A DNA stretch of 64,000 nt from Glandiceps talaboti (GCF_964340395.1 NC_135561.1:20406740-20470739); one strand, 5' to 3'. Positions 39,580-53,499 are shown, counted from the stretch's first letter. The notes: generated from the sequence alone by a model not told the origin. A program made the numbers and translations.

Positions 39580-39633
39580 AGGGGCAGGCAGGCAGGTAGG
39601 CAGCAGACAGACAGACGACAGACATACAGACAT

Positions 39634-39679
<46 letters not shown>

Positions 39680-39684
39680 CCAGA
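39488..39684. repeat. (GA)n plus (GGCA)n/(ACAG)n microsatellite
   Basis: About 40 GA units, a G run, GGCAGGCAGG, then (ACAG)n with ACAT variants. It follows the LINE fragment's stop codon by about 80 bp and may have grown from its 3' tail. Confidence 0.96.
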
Positions 39685-41956
39685 GACACAGACCTTGATT
39701 ATTAGTCATTTGATATCAGAACGATTACAATTAGGTAGATGAATGTTCCAAGGATGCCATCTTTCGTGGTACATTGGTATATTTTTCTACCCTGTATAGA
39801 ACTATTAGCTAGTATCAAATTTCCAATACATAATGATTGTTATTTTTAATCCTGTGAATTCTTTTTAACGAATGAATTGAATTGTGGAGGTCGCGCCTTC
39901 TCTGTTGCTGGTCTTTAAAGTTATATTGAACTCACATTAGGAGAGCTGAATCGATTGAAATACATTCAAGTCACAACTAAAGACATATTTGTTTCTAAAC
40001 ATTTAGGATGTATTGTATTTTTAACAGTAATCGATAAGATTTGAATTTTAGTGAATTTCAATTCTTTCCACAAATTCTTATGCAATACACCATACTCGGT
40101 ATTGCGATAGATTTTTACAAGTTTTTAATGTCCTGCTTTTTTTCATCTTGGACATTTTTGTTTAACCCTTTCATGGATGTTTATTCTTTTTTAGTTTTAA
40201 AGCGCACTGACGTTGTTGCATAATGCACTGGTAAACATTTATTATTATTATTATGATTATTAATTATTATTATTGTCATTATGTGATGGTCACACCGGAC
40301 TAGCTGCAATAATTGTTACGTAGCGTTTGTTGAAATTTTGATGAGTTTTTATTTTGTCTTTTTTTCGCTCAGATGTTTAACTAGAAGCAAACGTTACAAT
40401 TCCTGTAACGTCGCAAATAGACGGAAGCGAAGCAGATCTGAATCGCCAAGTTGGGTAGATTACGCCTAGCCTTACTTGCCAAAAATCGGACATTGCCTAA
40501 CTCAGACACGGCGTCTTCAAGACCCAAGAAATATTCAGAGGTACCTAATCAGCATTTTAACACGGACAGTACACTGACATCTCGCTTACGTTTTCAGCGT
40601 GATCTCGTCTATCTGAGATTGCCCATTAGGAATTGTAGCGTTTACATCGGAACGGGAAAACCCCCACAAAAACAGAAGAAAAACCCTCATAATTACAAAA
40701 TACGCTACAATTATTGTGCAGCTAACAACGAACATATGTTCTGTCTCAGTACCGTAGACACATCAATTCTCACTGGCCATGGTCAGATTCAATACCAATT
40801 CAATACAGTTTCCTTCTTTCCTAAGATTACATATACAGTATATTGTACATGTACATAGATTTCAGGTGATTCAATGGGTAATAAGATTAAGAAGAATACT
40901 GTAAATAATTATACAATTATGGCAAGACCGCTCCTTGTTTTTTGTCTGTTCATATCTGTGTGTGTTTCCATGGGTAATAGAGGTACTCCACATATCTGTA
41001 CACTCATGACACCGTTCAGTTCGCACAAGCCATACGTTGACGTATTTTGTGCTTGTTGCCTGGAGTTGTTGATCGCAAGTCCGGTCACGTAGTACACGTT
41101 GTCGGGCGTTGCCATCATGTGTCAATGACCTAACAACCAGTCACATTTTAATCATCAAAAATAGATAAAACATATACAGGTGGACCGATAAGTCGGATAT
41201 GACAAAGTATATGAAAATAGGCAGGAATGATGTAATTTCAGTAGTAAACCATTCTTCGGAAAACGCATCAAACACGACGGAGTCTCAGAGGGAACAACTC
41301 CGATTAAACAACCCTTGATTGTCGAGGCTTCAAGTGAACCATGTATCCGCTATACCGCTTCTCCACTAATAGAATACTGCTAAGTCTGTTTTAAACATTA
41401 AAAATGTCTTTTCAAAGTTGTTTTATTATTCAGAACATCTTTCGAACTCCATTGAGTCACCATTAATAATCAGAAAGGTAGTACCTACGACAAATAGCTT
41501 GGTCGGGAAAGACCTTATATTCTAAGAAGAAAAGATGACATTTCTCACAGCAGATTGAAGAATCGTTAAAATGTGTGCAATATCGTTGCACATGTGTTTC
41601 CCTTTTAAACACTGTTATTTGATGTGTTGCAATAATTTTGCTCTGCTTTGTTTTTTTTCAAGAGTATCTTTTACTTCAAACAATCGGAAAACCACAGAAA
41701 AGTTCCGGCATAATATTAGTTGTGTTCAAATGCATACGAGTAAACGACAATGTTGTTATTTGATAGGATGTGAAGAAGATCTATTTTAGAGCTTTGATTT
41801 GAAGTAGAAAGAAAAACACAAAAATGAGTGTACTTATAAAAAGTGTAATTAGTGTGCGTCACACGCATTACGACTCTAGAGGAAATTAATCACAGAGGTA
41901 AACAACTTGACTGTGTGGCCAGTTCATTTCTGTATTCAGATTTTAACCAAGTTTAC

Positions 41957-42020
<64 letters not shown>

Positions 42021-42191
42021 GTCAGTCAGTCAGTCAGTCAGTCAGTCAGTCAGTCAGTCAGTCAGTCAGTCAGTCAGTCAGTCAGTCAGTCAGTCAGTCA
42101 GTCAGTCAGTCAGTCAGTCAGTCAGTCAGTCAACCAACCAACCAACCAACCAACCAACTCACCCACCCACCCACCCACCCACCCACCCACC
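41957..42191 (+). repeat. Tetranucleotide ladder (ATCA)n-(GTCA)n-(ACCA)n-(ACCC)n
   Basis: Four successive homogeneous blocks, each differing from the last by one or two bases. The 125-codon ORF rich in SINQ/SVSQ repeats is an artefact. Confidence 0.97.
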
Positions 42192-43334
42192 TGAACGTCT
42201 ATAACATTGCAAGACAATGCAACTACTAACCATAGACCCTCCACCCGGGTCTATGTACTAAGGCTCAGCATTTGTCAGCCTGCCAACACTATTGCATCAG
42301 TCTCAATAAAGTCTATACACTAATTTTACCGTGACGTCACCGCCAGCTACGTCATCACCACCTTCCTTTGTGTACCTTAATACACCAGGTATAAACATAA
42401 ACACTAATTATAACATAAATCCCTTATTACAATCTAAAGCTTTAGCTAGATCTTAATTCGTAAACATGTTTTGAAAACTTTTCTTTCATTTGGGCATTGC
42501 TAACTCAGCTGAAAAACAGTTTTACATGGCTATAGACAGCCGTGTAAATATTACAACAGAATCCTGACAAAGAAAACAGTTAAAATACTATTAAATTGAC
42601 AATTAATACACCAACAACGCCTTCTTGAACCTCTACAAGGACAATAGGTTAAAAGGGGTACAATGCTGAGTTTATACGTGTATAGGCATAGTTTTTGCTG
42701 TATATTTAAAAGGTACTCACATTATTGTACTTACTGAAGCACACTTAACCATCACTTGCGATTGACTGAACTCAAACCTAGTATCAAGATATAACTCACA
42801 TTTTCCAATGACGTAATTCATGATACATATTATAGAAATGTTCAGGACATCCCTGCAATCAACTGATCTAATAATGTCAGAAGACAATTGTAATGTTAAA
42901 GAAGACATGCATTGATATTGACATTATACTGGAATGTGGTTTTATTAAAAAGTATTGTCACTGAAGCAAAAAGCTGATAAACTTTATAGCTTGTGCCAAT
43001 TTAATAGATTTACTATTAGTAATAATGATGAAATAACTGTTTCCGCTCGACCGGGCCGTGGACTATTCTTAAGTCTTTTGAACAATGCAATTCTTGGTAA
43101 ACGGTATTTATTAGATGATAAAATAAACAAATGGCATTACAGTGTTGTGTCTACGTGCAGAAATTACAGTATGCTTAGTTTTGTTGTTTCTATTGATCCC
43201 ACCCTATGGGTCATACTCCAAATGATGGACAGACAAATTACATTGTGTGTTCGTCTATAGTTTTATTACCTTGGCGGCACAATGGTAGCCTTTCCATGTA
43301 GTCAAGGTCAACTCATATACCAGTAGGCCTAATA

Positions 43335-43601
43335 GTACGGTGGCTTGTACCATTGAGCGATTTGAATTTCCGACGTTTTCACTTGTGAATTTCTCAGTTG
43401 ATTTTCAAAGTCAAAAATTGAAACCTGTAAAATTCAAAATCATAAAGAAACAAGGTGGACATTATTTCAGGTTGGTTCTGAATTTCCGACATTTTTACTT
43501 TGATTCTTTATGATTTTGTATTCTGCACACTTTCTAAGAAATTCACAAGTGAAAACGTTGGAAATTCAAAATCATCCAATGACACTAATAAGCCACCGTA
43601 C
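43335..43601. mobile_element. MITE-like element with TA-flanked inverted repeats
   Basis: The left end, TACGGTGGCTT (43336 on), matches the right end, AAGCCACCGTA (to 43600), in inverted orientation. Similarity continues inward: TTGAATTTCCGACGTTTTCA and TGTGAATTTCT on the left pair with their complements at about 43528-43572. Inner segments (AAATTCAAAATCATAAAG and its complement near 43505) are also inverted, so the whole element folds as a long imperfect hairpin. Ends of TA + CGGTGGC fit a Tc1/mariner-type TA target duplication. No transposase is present. Confidence 0.72.
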
Positions 43602-45260
43602 CTACATACTATTTTCAAATGATATAAATTAAAACAAGAGATTGTCGTTGTCAATAAGTTTGAAACCTTGATATGTCATTGAAGAGTTTGACATATATGG
43701 AGGTGATAGAATTCAGCGCCTGGTGGTGTTCGAATTCAGGGTCTGGTGGTGTTCGAATTCCAGTTTGTCTAGACGCCGAGTATCCGTGTGTTCGAGAAAA
43801 AAAATGGTCGGAACGGTTGGACGAACTACCCGGCAACTTTGCATAAAATAAGTCCTGCACGTAGTAAGCACCCACTACACCAATAACTCAAATAAAAAAT
43901 AAAGGTATTGGATGTAATAAATGAAGAGAATTCGCGGTTAGGATGTTGGTGGTGGCGTGGGTAAACATGCTAGTAGTGCCCTGTCAATAATGAAGGATTC
44001 TACTCCCCCCCCCTATTTCACTCGGTTGTCGTTCATTTATCAACTTTACGTTTCAATACGTCAATAAATTATCCTGATTTCATAACATTTCATCAATTTC
44101 TAAAATTTTGTGGATATAGAAACTTTGTTTGCCATGTAAAACATGTCTGTTGATATGTCTGGAAGCTAGAAAAACGAATAATGGTGCACGTGTCATGTAT
44201 TGTTGTTGTCTGCTATATATTCGTATGTGTACGACCTCACGTACTACCGGCATCTCGCCGGCTGGTCTAGCCTTTCACCCAACCAGCCGACCGGGACAAG
44301 CTCTGACGTCAGAGCAAAAATTGTTGACGAAACCCAGCTGACCATTCGATAATAGGACATTTTAACTTCGTTTTGTGTTTCTCTTGATCTTACCAACTCT
44401 GAATTTTGATTTTGCTTTTCAGCGCTCACAAATATCAGAGATTTTCTCCAAAAGTGAATTTCGTTGAGCGACCAGCCTGGTATTGTACAGAATTTGACCC
44501 ATGGAGATGTTTTAATGATTTTTTTGTTTGTTCTTATTAAAACAACGAGGGCACCAATCATTTTTGAGATTTTAAAGTTGAGAAACAAATTTTTTTTTTA
44601 AAGAAGGCCATCGTCCTCACGGTAAATCCTTGACATGAATAACGGCTGTCCGTTGACTGGAACGGTTCATTCAGCGGTCACTCACCCAGAACGATAGCAA
44701 TGTAGAAATGACTTATGTAAACCAAGAGCAGGACTTAATCGGATATCGGGTCCACCAGAGCACATTGAGAATGACTTCCTTTGTGTTATTACGATATCTG
44801 AGTGTCGTCATAGGAGAGCTTGATTTCCAGATAACAATACATCGTCATGGCAACCATCGACATGTAAATGTTGTCTTTCGGCGTCATCTCTTGAAGTCAT
44901 ATCCGAAACCATCACAGGTGGTTGTTGCCTTCTGCTAAAACCTGTGATATTAATATTTGAACTATCCTATATAGTAAACTTACCTAGTTACACTCTAATG
45001 GGAGGCACAGAGCTATTGAAATCACTCAGTGTTTAACCTAGCGTGTCGTGTCTTAATTGATTGTGACAAGTGCTCACTGACACATTTGGACACTCTTGGA
45101 AAGAAACAATTAAAACAACAGTCTGTCATGTTGTATTTGCCAATAGTATACATCATTGAGACTAACTGGTTGAAATTCCATACATCCCACTGAATGCCCA
45201 CATATTAAACAATTATAAATACATACACTATAGATACATATATACATGTATATCCATAAA

Positions 45261-45654
<394 letters not shown>

Positions 45655-46112
45655 CCGCGACCAACCGACCGACTTACCTACCACTACCTATCGACCTACA
45701 TATATATATCGCTCTCTCTCTCTTTGTCAAAATCAAAATCAGTAGCAAACTTGAAATATGGAAGTAAAACAGAAAACGGTCTGATCATGTTTTGAAACAA
45801 AATTTAAGTGAAACCTAATAGTTTCAATTATAGTAACAACGTTATACGTATGTACATAAATGTGTGACAGCTTCTTCCAACTTCTGTATCATTATCTACT
45901 TCACTGAATATTGTATGACTTGGAAAAACATACTTAATAATTACTACTAACTTTTTCATGCCTTCAATGGAGAAATTTATAAGTAATATCTATTTAATAA
46001 ACAGTTTCTGAGCGCCACTAATGTCATTACCCCTTGTGGCACTCAGGGAAATGTATTGCAATTGACGATTTTTTTGATAATCATAACAATCAAGATGGTA
46101 AACAAAACACTA

Positions 46113-46161
46113 ATAACAACAACAACAACGACGACGACGACGACGACGACAACAACAACAA
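46113..46161. repeat. (AAC)n-(GAC)n-(AAC)n microsatellite
   Basis: A block of ACG units inside ACA units, the same 'inner variant block' layout as at 60659-60873. Confidence 0.93.
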
Positions 46162-46751
46162 CTACAAGAAGCTGTCAGAATCTTCCATCGAGCACGGATT
46201 GTTAATCTTGTTCGGAATCAAAGAAATACAGAGAACACGGCTCACACTTGTCGTATAGTATTGCAAGCACACTTGACAAGTTCAAGGATAACGCTCTGGG
46301 GGTTAAATGGACATCCATTTAACTTTAAATACAAGCAATAGAAAACAAGCCTCCCTCTGGAGTACTGATACAATTTTAAATTACACTATCGGTTTATTAA
46401 ATCAATACAATCTAATTGGGAAAAAGGCGTAAGACTGTGTGACCACGAGGCGGAGACAAAATTGAAGAAATAAATGGAAAATGGAATATAGTGCTTTCTA
46501 GAGCCAATTGATAAGGAATGGCACAATTTGTTTTGTTTGAAAATTAAAAACACTTGAAAAGGATATGACAAAGAATGAAAAGTGAAAAAAAAATGAAATT
46601 ATTTTGTCGTTGATAAACGTATTATCGTATTGAAACGTTATTGTGTTTTATCTATGCTAATACTTACACATGGAATGGTAATAATTTCACAGATTTTATT
46701 AAAACAACTTACAATACGCATGCGTAGAAACAAACAACCGAACTGTTTTTT

Positions 46752-46803
<52 letters not shown>
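46752..46803. repeat. (ATC)n microsatellite
   Basis: About 17 units. Confidence 0.95.
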
Positions 46804-47025
46804 CCATTATTACAACGACTATTCCTGTTGTTCATGTAGCTGTTATATAAAAAATAACTGACTAAATCGATTGACTAATAATAACTACTGACCTTGAGTA
46901 ACACCTCATGTGTTGTGATTGTGATTACTTGAGGCATTTGTGCTCACGTTTTATAGTCTGATTGTTGCAAGGAAGGTACACCTATAATTATGTGCCTGAA
47001 TGTCTTATTTAAAATATAAACATTC

Positions 47026-47029
47026 AGAC

Positions 47030-47100
<71 letters not shown>

Positions 47101-47280
47101 GGCAGGCAGACAGACAGACAGACACACACTCACATTATTTTACATCTGCATCTGTATGTATGTATGTATGTATGTATGTATGTATGTATGTATGTATGTA
47201 TGTATGTATGTATGTGTGTGTGTGTGTGTGCGTGCCTGCGTGCCTGCGTGTGCGTGCGTGCGTGGGTGGGTGGGTGTGTG

Positions 47281-47312
<32 letters not shown>

Positions 47313-47368
47313 TGTATGTATGTATGTATGTATGTATGTATGTATGTGTATGTATGTATGTTATATCT
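47026..47368. repeat. (ACAG)n then (TATG)n-(GT/GC)n-(TATG)n microsatellite
   Basis: About 20 ACAG units with a GGCA interruption, then two long TATG blocks separated by GTGTGCGTGCCTGCG-type sequence. Confidence 0.96.
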
Positions 47369-50180
47369 TATGTGTTCAAGGCTTGACTGACTTTGGCAGG
47401 TGCATGGACAGAGAATAGCCCCAAGTTTTATATTAAATATACATATACTAGTACATACTGAAGGGGCCCAGTGTAAAATTCCCAGCGGTGATGTCCGCTT
47501 GGAGACATTACATGTAAGTGGGTTGTGTATTAATATACGATCACCTTTTCAGTAACAATATATCTGTGATTTAATATTCAAGGATAGGATCATCCATTGG
47601 ATAAGATGTCTTTTCTCACTAAATTCTCTCTTACTCATGATCATTCATTGTTTATGTCATCAAATTTTGATAACATTACTTGAATATTGCATTAACATTC
47701 AAATTGTATTTATGAAATATGTCGTGCACGATACAAAGTCGAGTTGTTATTATGGTAGACAATAGTTGATAAATGACAAGTGAATAAGTGTGAATTATGA
47801 GACTAGAGAGTAACGTTCGATTAAAATCACATTTCAACTGTAACTATTGAACTGTAAGCTTGTATTCGTCATACAAGGGGAAGACATTCACAGAAACAAA
47901 GACACTCAAGTGGTTTCTTAACGTTTTGCTTATTCAACTAATCAAGGAGAAGCGGCACAAATTAAAGGAATTTCGGTAGCTTTAATCATAGTCAATTATA
48001 CATTTTCAACGCTCTATTCTGACAAGTCCATCAATTTAAAAGCCTCTGTATTAAATGTCTTCTACAATTTCTATTCCAACGATTTTGATTGGTTACTTAG
48101 ATTCTTCGACCTTGACATTCAAAACACATTGTGAAAGCGTCAGCGTTCAATGACCCTCGCCTTGTACACACGGTGTGTATGGCTCGATTCTAAGCAAACC
48201 TCGACGCATCGATTTCCCGGGTCTTTCCCTCACGTTGAAGTACTCTGGAAGTACGCCTTGATTGATTAATTGTCAACGAAAGTCGATTGTCTGGAGGTGT
48301 TATTTATATATATATAAGTACAATTGACGTTGAATCGAACACTCGCAAGTGCCAAGGGAAAATTACTTTTGTTAAAAATGGGCTGCAAGTATGCCTGGTC
48401 ATTCACCGAGATCTGGGATCGTGTTCTTGAACTTCAACATGTAGATGGTATTGTCTAACGTTTCGTATGGTGATACGAACACTTTTAGTCACACAGGGTG
48501 GTCCTATTAGCACGATTGCGTTCATTACATGTAAAATATATCAAAAAAAGACGGCAACAGAGTGATATAAAATAGATCGCCCTCGTTACAGACGAACACG
48601 TAGTTAACACCCCAGGTAGCCTTTGTCTGTGAGGTAGTTACAGTGAACGTGGTCTGGGAATTGCAATCAACCACAGACAAGAATAGATGTTGTCTGTGAA
48701 TCAACATACAATTCCTGTAATATTGTGCTCATGAACAAAATAATATAACAATCTCATTGGTTGCTAATGTTAAAAGTGATTAAAAACGATTTAAAAAAAG
48801 GATAGATGCCAATCTTTTAGTCACCGATATCCTGAATTAAATAAAGAATTGTCAGAGAGTCAAAACAATTGAAAAGGGTTTAATTGTTTGTATTTTAATC
48901 ACTGTCAACTCTTTTTGTACCGTATCGTTTATATTATGGTGAGTATATTGATAGTTCAATCGTCGCAAATTGATAACAAACTAAGTCGACGAATCTTTTT
49001 TGCTGAAGTTATTAAAGTACATAAAAATGTAAGCTTATAACATTTAAATACATGTTAACTATAGAAAAAAGAAGACTTATATTACAATACTATGTCCAGT
49101 GTAAATGGAACACGTTCGTTTCCAGTGTGTTGTTTCGTTACCAACTACAGGGTATACCGAATCTTAGATGCCCCCCCCCCTCCCCCGCCAGGAGACTAGA
49201 GTTATCCATTCGTTCAAAAGCAGAAAATGTCTATTCCTACTTTTTTTTAAAAAAATCGTTTATGATACCACATGGCTAAAGAAAACGGTATACCATTCGT
49301 AGAGAGTGTTAGGGGAGGGGAGGGGTGCAACTGTCATAGATGGCAATATGGGGGAGGAGCGATGCCAAAGCCGCCTTTTCTACTGCCTCAGGTTTGATTG
49401 AGGAGGGATATACTTGTCATGTTAAACACTGAGATAGAGTTTCTCTATTGTGTGGTTAGCGATGGTTTGGATGTAACACCATACGTGACAGTATCAGAGT
49501 GTATTTGTATGAGAAAGGGTCTCTGAGTTGTAAAATATAAAAATGACAAGCCTTTGAGTTTGGAGGATTGCGCTGAGCCCCCCCCTCCCCGTAGCGGCTT
49601 TCCAGGGAGTTGCGCCCTCCCCAAGGTTACAGTGCAAACATAACCAACAAAACTTTTTAAAAAAAACAACGACGGTACTTACCAGAGATTAAACGGTAGG
49701 ACAAAGTTTCTGATTGATTTCTGACAAGAATTCGTAATATCTAATTGTAACTCAATTAGATATTAATACAAACCAAAAAATAAGCGAGAGAACAGTGCAT
49801 GTGTTCAGTCAACTGGGGACAAATTAATTCTCAATGAAATCGTACTAGTAGAAACGTAAGTCCCACGTGAGCTCAAGTTCGCAATGACTTTATACCACTA
49901 ATACACGTAATCGAAACTGTCATCATGTATTAAATCCTAACTGTTTGTCTTAGCTTCAATGTACGTAAATGTCATGTTAATGTCACACTCCCCATCTGTG
50001 TTTTTCGAAGACTAGGGAGACACGTACACTTATGGCTAATAATATCAGCACTGTTACACACATCTGTTCATATGTCGCTCTGGAAATCAGCATCCCAAGA
50101 ACGCCAACACGTCTTCGCCCAAAAAGTGTTGCAATTGGAGCGCGTATTTCTAGAGCTACTTACCATATTGCACTTTCGTG

Positions 50181-50184
<4 letters not shown>

Positions 50185-50273
<89 letters not shown>

Positions 50274-50285
50274 TATATATATATA
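50185..50285. repeat. (TA)n tract, left flank of ribozyme palindrome
   Basis: About 100 bp of TA dinucleotides with one phase break (ATAATA). Confidence 0.97.
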
Positions 50286-50314
50286 GTTTTGGTAGTACTG
50301 GAACTCTTTCTTGG

Positions 50315-50355
50315 GTGTTACTCGGAGTTTCACGCATATTGCGATCATCAGACAC
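50315..50355 (-). ncRNA. Hammerhead ribozyme core (type I), minus-strand arm of the palindrome
   Basis: This is the mirror of the plus-strand copy. Reading the minus strand from 50355: GTGT, CTGATGA, the same stem II, GAAAC, a 5-nt loop, GTA, then ACAC. It differs from the other arm by one base (H17 is A instead of T), and both bases are allowed at the cleavage position. Predicted cleavage is after 50319. Confidence 0.58.
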
Positions 50356-50360
50356 TCCCT

Positions 50361-50401
50361 GTGTCTGATGATCGCAATATGCGTGAAACTCCGAGTTACA
50401 C
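50361..50401 (+). ncRNA. Hammerhead ribozyme core (type I), plus-strand arm of the palindrome
   Basis: Order of elements: stem I strand GTGT (50361-50364); CTGATGA (50365-50371); stem II CGCA/TGCG with loop ATA (50373-50383), flanked by an unpaired U on each side; GAAA (50385-50388); a minimal stem III of A-U and C-G closing a 5-nt loop (to GT at 50395-50396); H17 = T at 50397; then ACAC (50398-50401), which pairs with GTGT. Predicted cleavage is after 50397. The U/U at positions 10.1-11.1, where G-C is usual, may lower activity. Confidence 0.6.
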
Positions 50402-50427
50402 CCAAGAAAGAGTTCCAGTACTACCAA

Positions 50428-50531
<104 letters not shown>

Positions 50532-50634
50532 GTTAATTCTTCTTTCGCCAAGTAGAGTGCTCAATCAGCTTGGAGAGCAATACATACATCAAATTAAAAT
50601 GAAAGAAGACGAGTTCGTTATATCATTATGGGTT

Positions 50635-50674
50635 TACACTACAGTCAGTTTCACCAGAAGGATCATCAGGTGTA
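50635..50674 (-). ncRNA. Third hammerhead ribozyme core (type I), minus strand
   Basis: On the minus strand, stem I TACAC (50674-50670) is followed by CTGATGA (50669-50663), stem II CC/GG with loop TTCT, GAAAC, a 5-nt loop, and GTA ending at 50640. Then GTGTA (50639-50635) pairs fully with TACAC. Stem II and stem I differ in sequence from the palindrome copies but keep pairing, and the unusual U/U flanking stem II and the 5-nt stem III loop are shared. Compensatory differences suggest a real family rather than a chance match. Confidence 0.58.
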
Positions 50675-50696
50675 TGGTTGAGCGGTGGACTCGCTC

Positions 50697-50882
<186 letters not shown>

Positions 50883-51734
50883 ACACATTGGCTTTGATCT
50901 AAACTCAACACACTGGCGTCTTGTAAGACACCCACACTCTACTTTTTTATCACTCATCACTCGTATGACTTTTACCCCGGGCTTTTACCCCTCCCTCGTG
51001 GTCCTTAGCCAACGTACAATCGTTGATGAAGCGCAGAATGGCTAATACATATAAATTAGAACGAAATCCGTGTTTTCGCGTTCTAGAAAAAAAATGACAT
51101 GTTGTCATTAATTACATTTTTATGGTCATTATGATTCAGCCATAAATTTGATTTGATGGCTTTGTAGCAATTGTAACAGACAGGTGACGTTGCATAAACG
51201 CTGTCAATGCCTCCAAGATAATGAAAATATCATTGCGATGGGACATTAAAAATCACATCGTCAATCCAAATAATACATAGTAATGAAATACACCAAACAA
51301 GAAAATTTCATTTGTCTGTGCGTATTAACTGTACGCCATAAATTGAGTGATAAATGGCCCCAAAGATAGTGTACATATGACCCTAACGTGTTATTTACCT
51401 CGTTCCTATGCAAGACATGAAAACATCTCAAGTCTCCATTTTTGTTTTAAAAGACATTTGCTTATGTTATCAAATTTTAAATAAAATTTTTTGATATAAA
51501 TATGTAAATGTGAATATTTGCAGGCTCTGGGTCAAAATAGGATATTAAACTTTAATAAATATTACTGAAATAAAGAAATTATACAATGTCTTCTGAATTT
51601 TGCGGGTAAATTTTTTGGCGGGAAAATATGTTGACGACAGCTAGGTTAAGAAATGTTGTTAGTTAGGTAAATAATATTCGTCTTTAGATTTCTGGGGTTC
51701 GAATTAATAAAAGGAGTAGCTACAGACACGGGGC

Positions 51735-52095
51735 AACTACAAACACTGTTGAGTTAATTTTTCCGAAGTGTTTATACCAAATGAATATCTATTTACGTTT
51801 TTCTTCTTTTATATTGATTTTTCTGGGGTTCGACTTCAAAATGTGTGAAATACATTAGCACTGTTCAGTGAACGTTCCTGAGTGTTTACACCAAAACGCA
51901 TTGCTAAGAGTTCTCAGGGGTTCGACTTAACATGGAAAAAGTAGGCAGGGAAAATGCGTGTTTACATCAGATGAACGCATATTATCTTTTCAAATTTTTC
52001 GTTAAAAAGCTTATTTCTGTTGAAAATAGAAGGGGGAATGTATCAGCGCTGTTCAATGAACTTTACCGGGGTGTTTACATCACCGTACGGCTATA
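51735..52095. repeat. Diverged repeat, three units with shared CACTGTT ... GTGTTTACACCA block
   Basis: Blocks at about 51740-51785, 51858-51897 and 52045-52085 share ACTGTT, AA(C/T)NTT, CC and GTGTTTACA-CA. The units are separated by TCTGGGGTTCGACTT-like segments at about 51688, 51821 and 51917. Spacing is uneven and copies are worn. Confidence 0.55.
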
Positions 52096-52938
52096 TTGTA
52101 TCTGTCATATTTGGATGTCCTCAATCACAGCTTGCCAACCCATCGGCTTTGTGATGACTCAGTCAGTAATAATACTAACTAGTGAATACGACAACAATTT
52201 GCGACGTTCTCTGACATTCATACAGACTTTGTTTTTCAAGCCTACAGATGTAAAGGAAATTATATGCTGACAAACATCGGTACTGCCATATCAAAATACC
52301 AAATAATCTCTCACGTTTCACAAGTGAACGACCTGCCTTGATATTTCATCTTTTGTGTTCGTATTCTATAAAGTAGAGAAATTTTAACCCATCGGCGTTT
52401 GCTATGATTTGAAATATCGCACACTGTGAGTTATTGTTTCCCTTGACAGTCAGTAGTATTTACTAGACCATGGTTTGTGTACATTACTAGCTGGTTACTG
52501 TTGTGCTGCATAACAAATTAAACTCCATTTCAGTCATTTTCCCCACCATCATAACAAAATTTCCCTTCTAGACAGAAAGAAGATAATGAAATTAGATGTC
52601 GTCGTGAAACAATCTTAATTACGTTTCTTTCTCAAAGCAATCATTCCATTCTGCAAAAATTATATTGCTGTATCATTGTACCCTCTCGCACCCCAAGCTA
52701 TGTGGTAGCCATGGTTCGTTATGGGTGATCAACAGAATTTAGAATGGTGCGAAGCGGTGGCGGGAGGGGGAGGGGGAGGGGGGGATATAACATGAACAAC
52801 ACACAAACCATCATGTACAGAAACAAGAAAGAAACACACACACATAAACAAACAAAAACCCAAATAAACAGAGTAGCATCGGGAAGTAATAATATGAGCA
52901 ACCTACAACCTGGATAAAAACAAATTAACAGACACGTA

Positions 52939-52988
52939 CACAAACAAACAAACAAACAAACAAACAAACAAACAAACAAACAAACAAA
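52939..52988. repeat. (AAAC)n microsatellite
   Basis: About 12 units. Confidence 0.95.
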
Positions 52989-53412
52989 TATATTAGAACT
53001 AGTAAATAGATAAGTAATTTGTAGGATTTACAGAATTGATAAATAAATGAATATTTTGTTTATGTTTTTGCGATAATCCTAGTCCGCATCACGTTTTTGC
53101 GATTGTCTAGAAATTCACTTGAATTTGGTATTAAACTAGACTAAGTATATTTATAGATAGGAAACTTGCCCTGACTATTTCACTCTCACGATTCGATGGT
53201 CGAAAAAAAATAGAATTAGCTTTATGTGACGATCAGTAAGGTTTAACAATAAAACATGGTTACGTGCTGTAGGCTTTCATGTGTATGAAAAGTCTATTCA
53301 GTCGTGGAGAAGTCACCAAACTCTTACAATAAACAGAAAAGGAGCTTAGAAAATCGAGGCTTTGTGGACGGAATGATAGAAAGTGGTGTGTAATTTGTAT
53401 ATCGCTGCAAGC

Positions 53413-53499
53413 ATGGCAGTTCCATTCTCGCAAACCAGAGCTGCTAATATTTCTGTCGCGTCACTGCGAAATGGCGGCGTGTTTTGGACGGTGCCGTAA
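53413..53499 (+). CDS. Possible short coding start in a CpG-richer patch (unrecognised)
   Basis: GCATGGCAGTTCC opens a 28-codon frame (MAVPFSQTRAANIS...) that contains a YY1-like GAAATGGCGGCG. The patch 53400-53540 is CpG-rich against its surroundings, as at a promoter. No downstream exon is identified, so the call is weak. Confidence 0.12.
   Translation: MAVPFSQTRAANISVASLRNGGVFWTVP

Noticed and set aside
40451-40858. 135-codon open frame on the plus strand
   Set aside because: No recognisable domain, signal peptide or splice context, and ordinary AT-rich composition. A frame of this length is plausible by chance in 64 kb.
42955-43260. 101-codon open frame
   Set aside because: No recognised domain or splice signals, and it ends just before the MITE. 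Likely chance.
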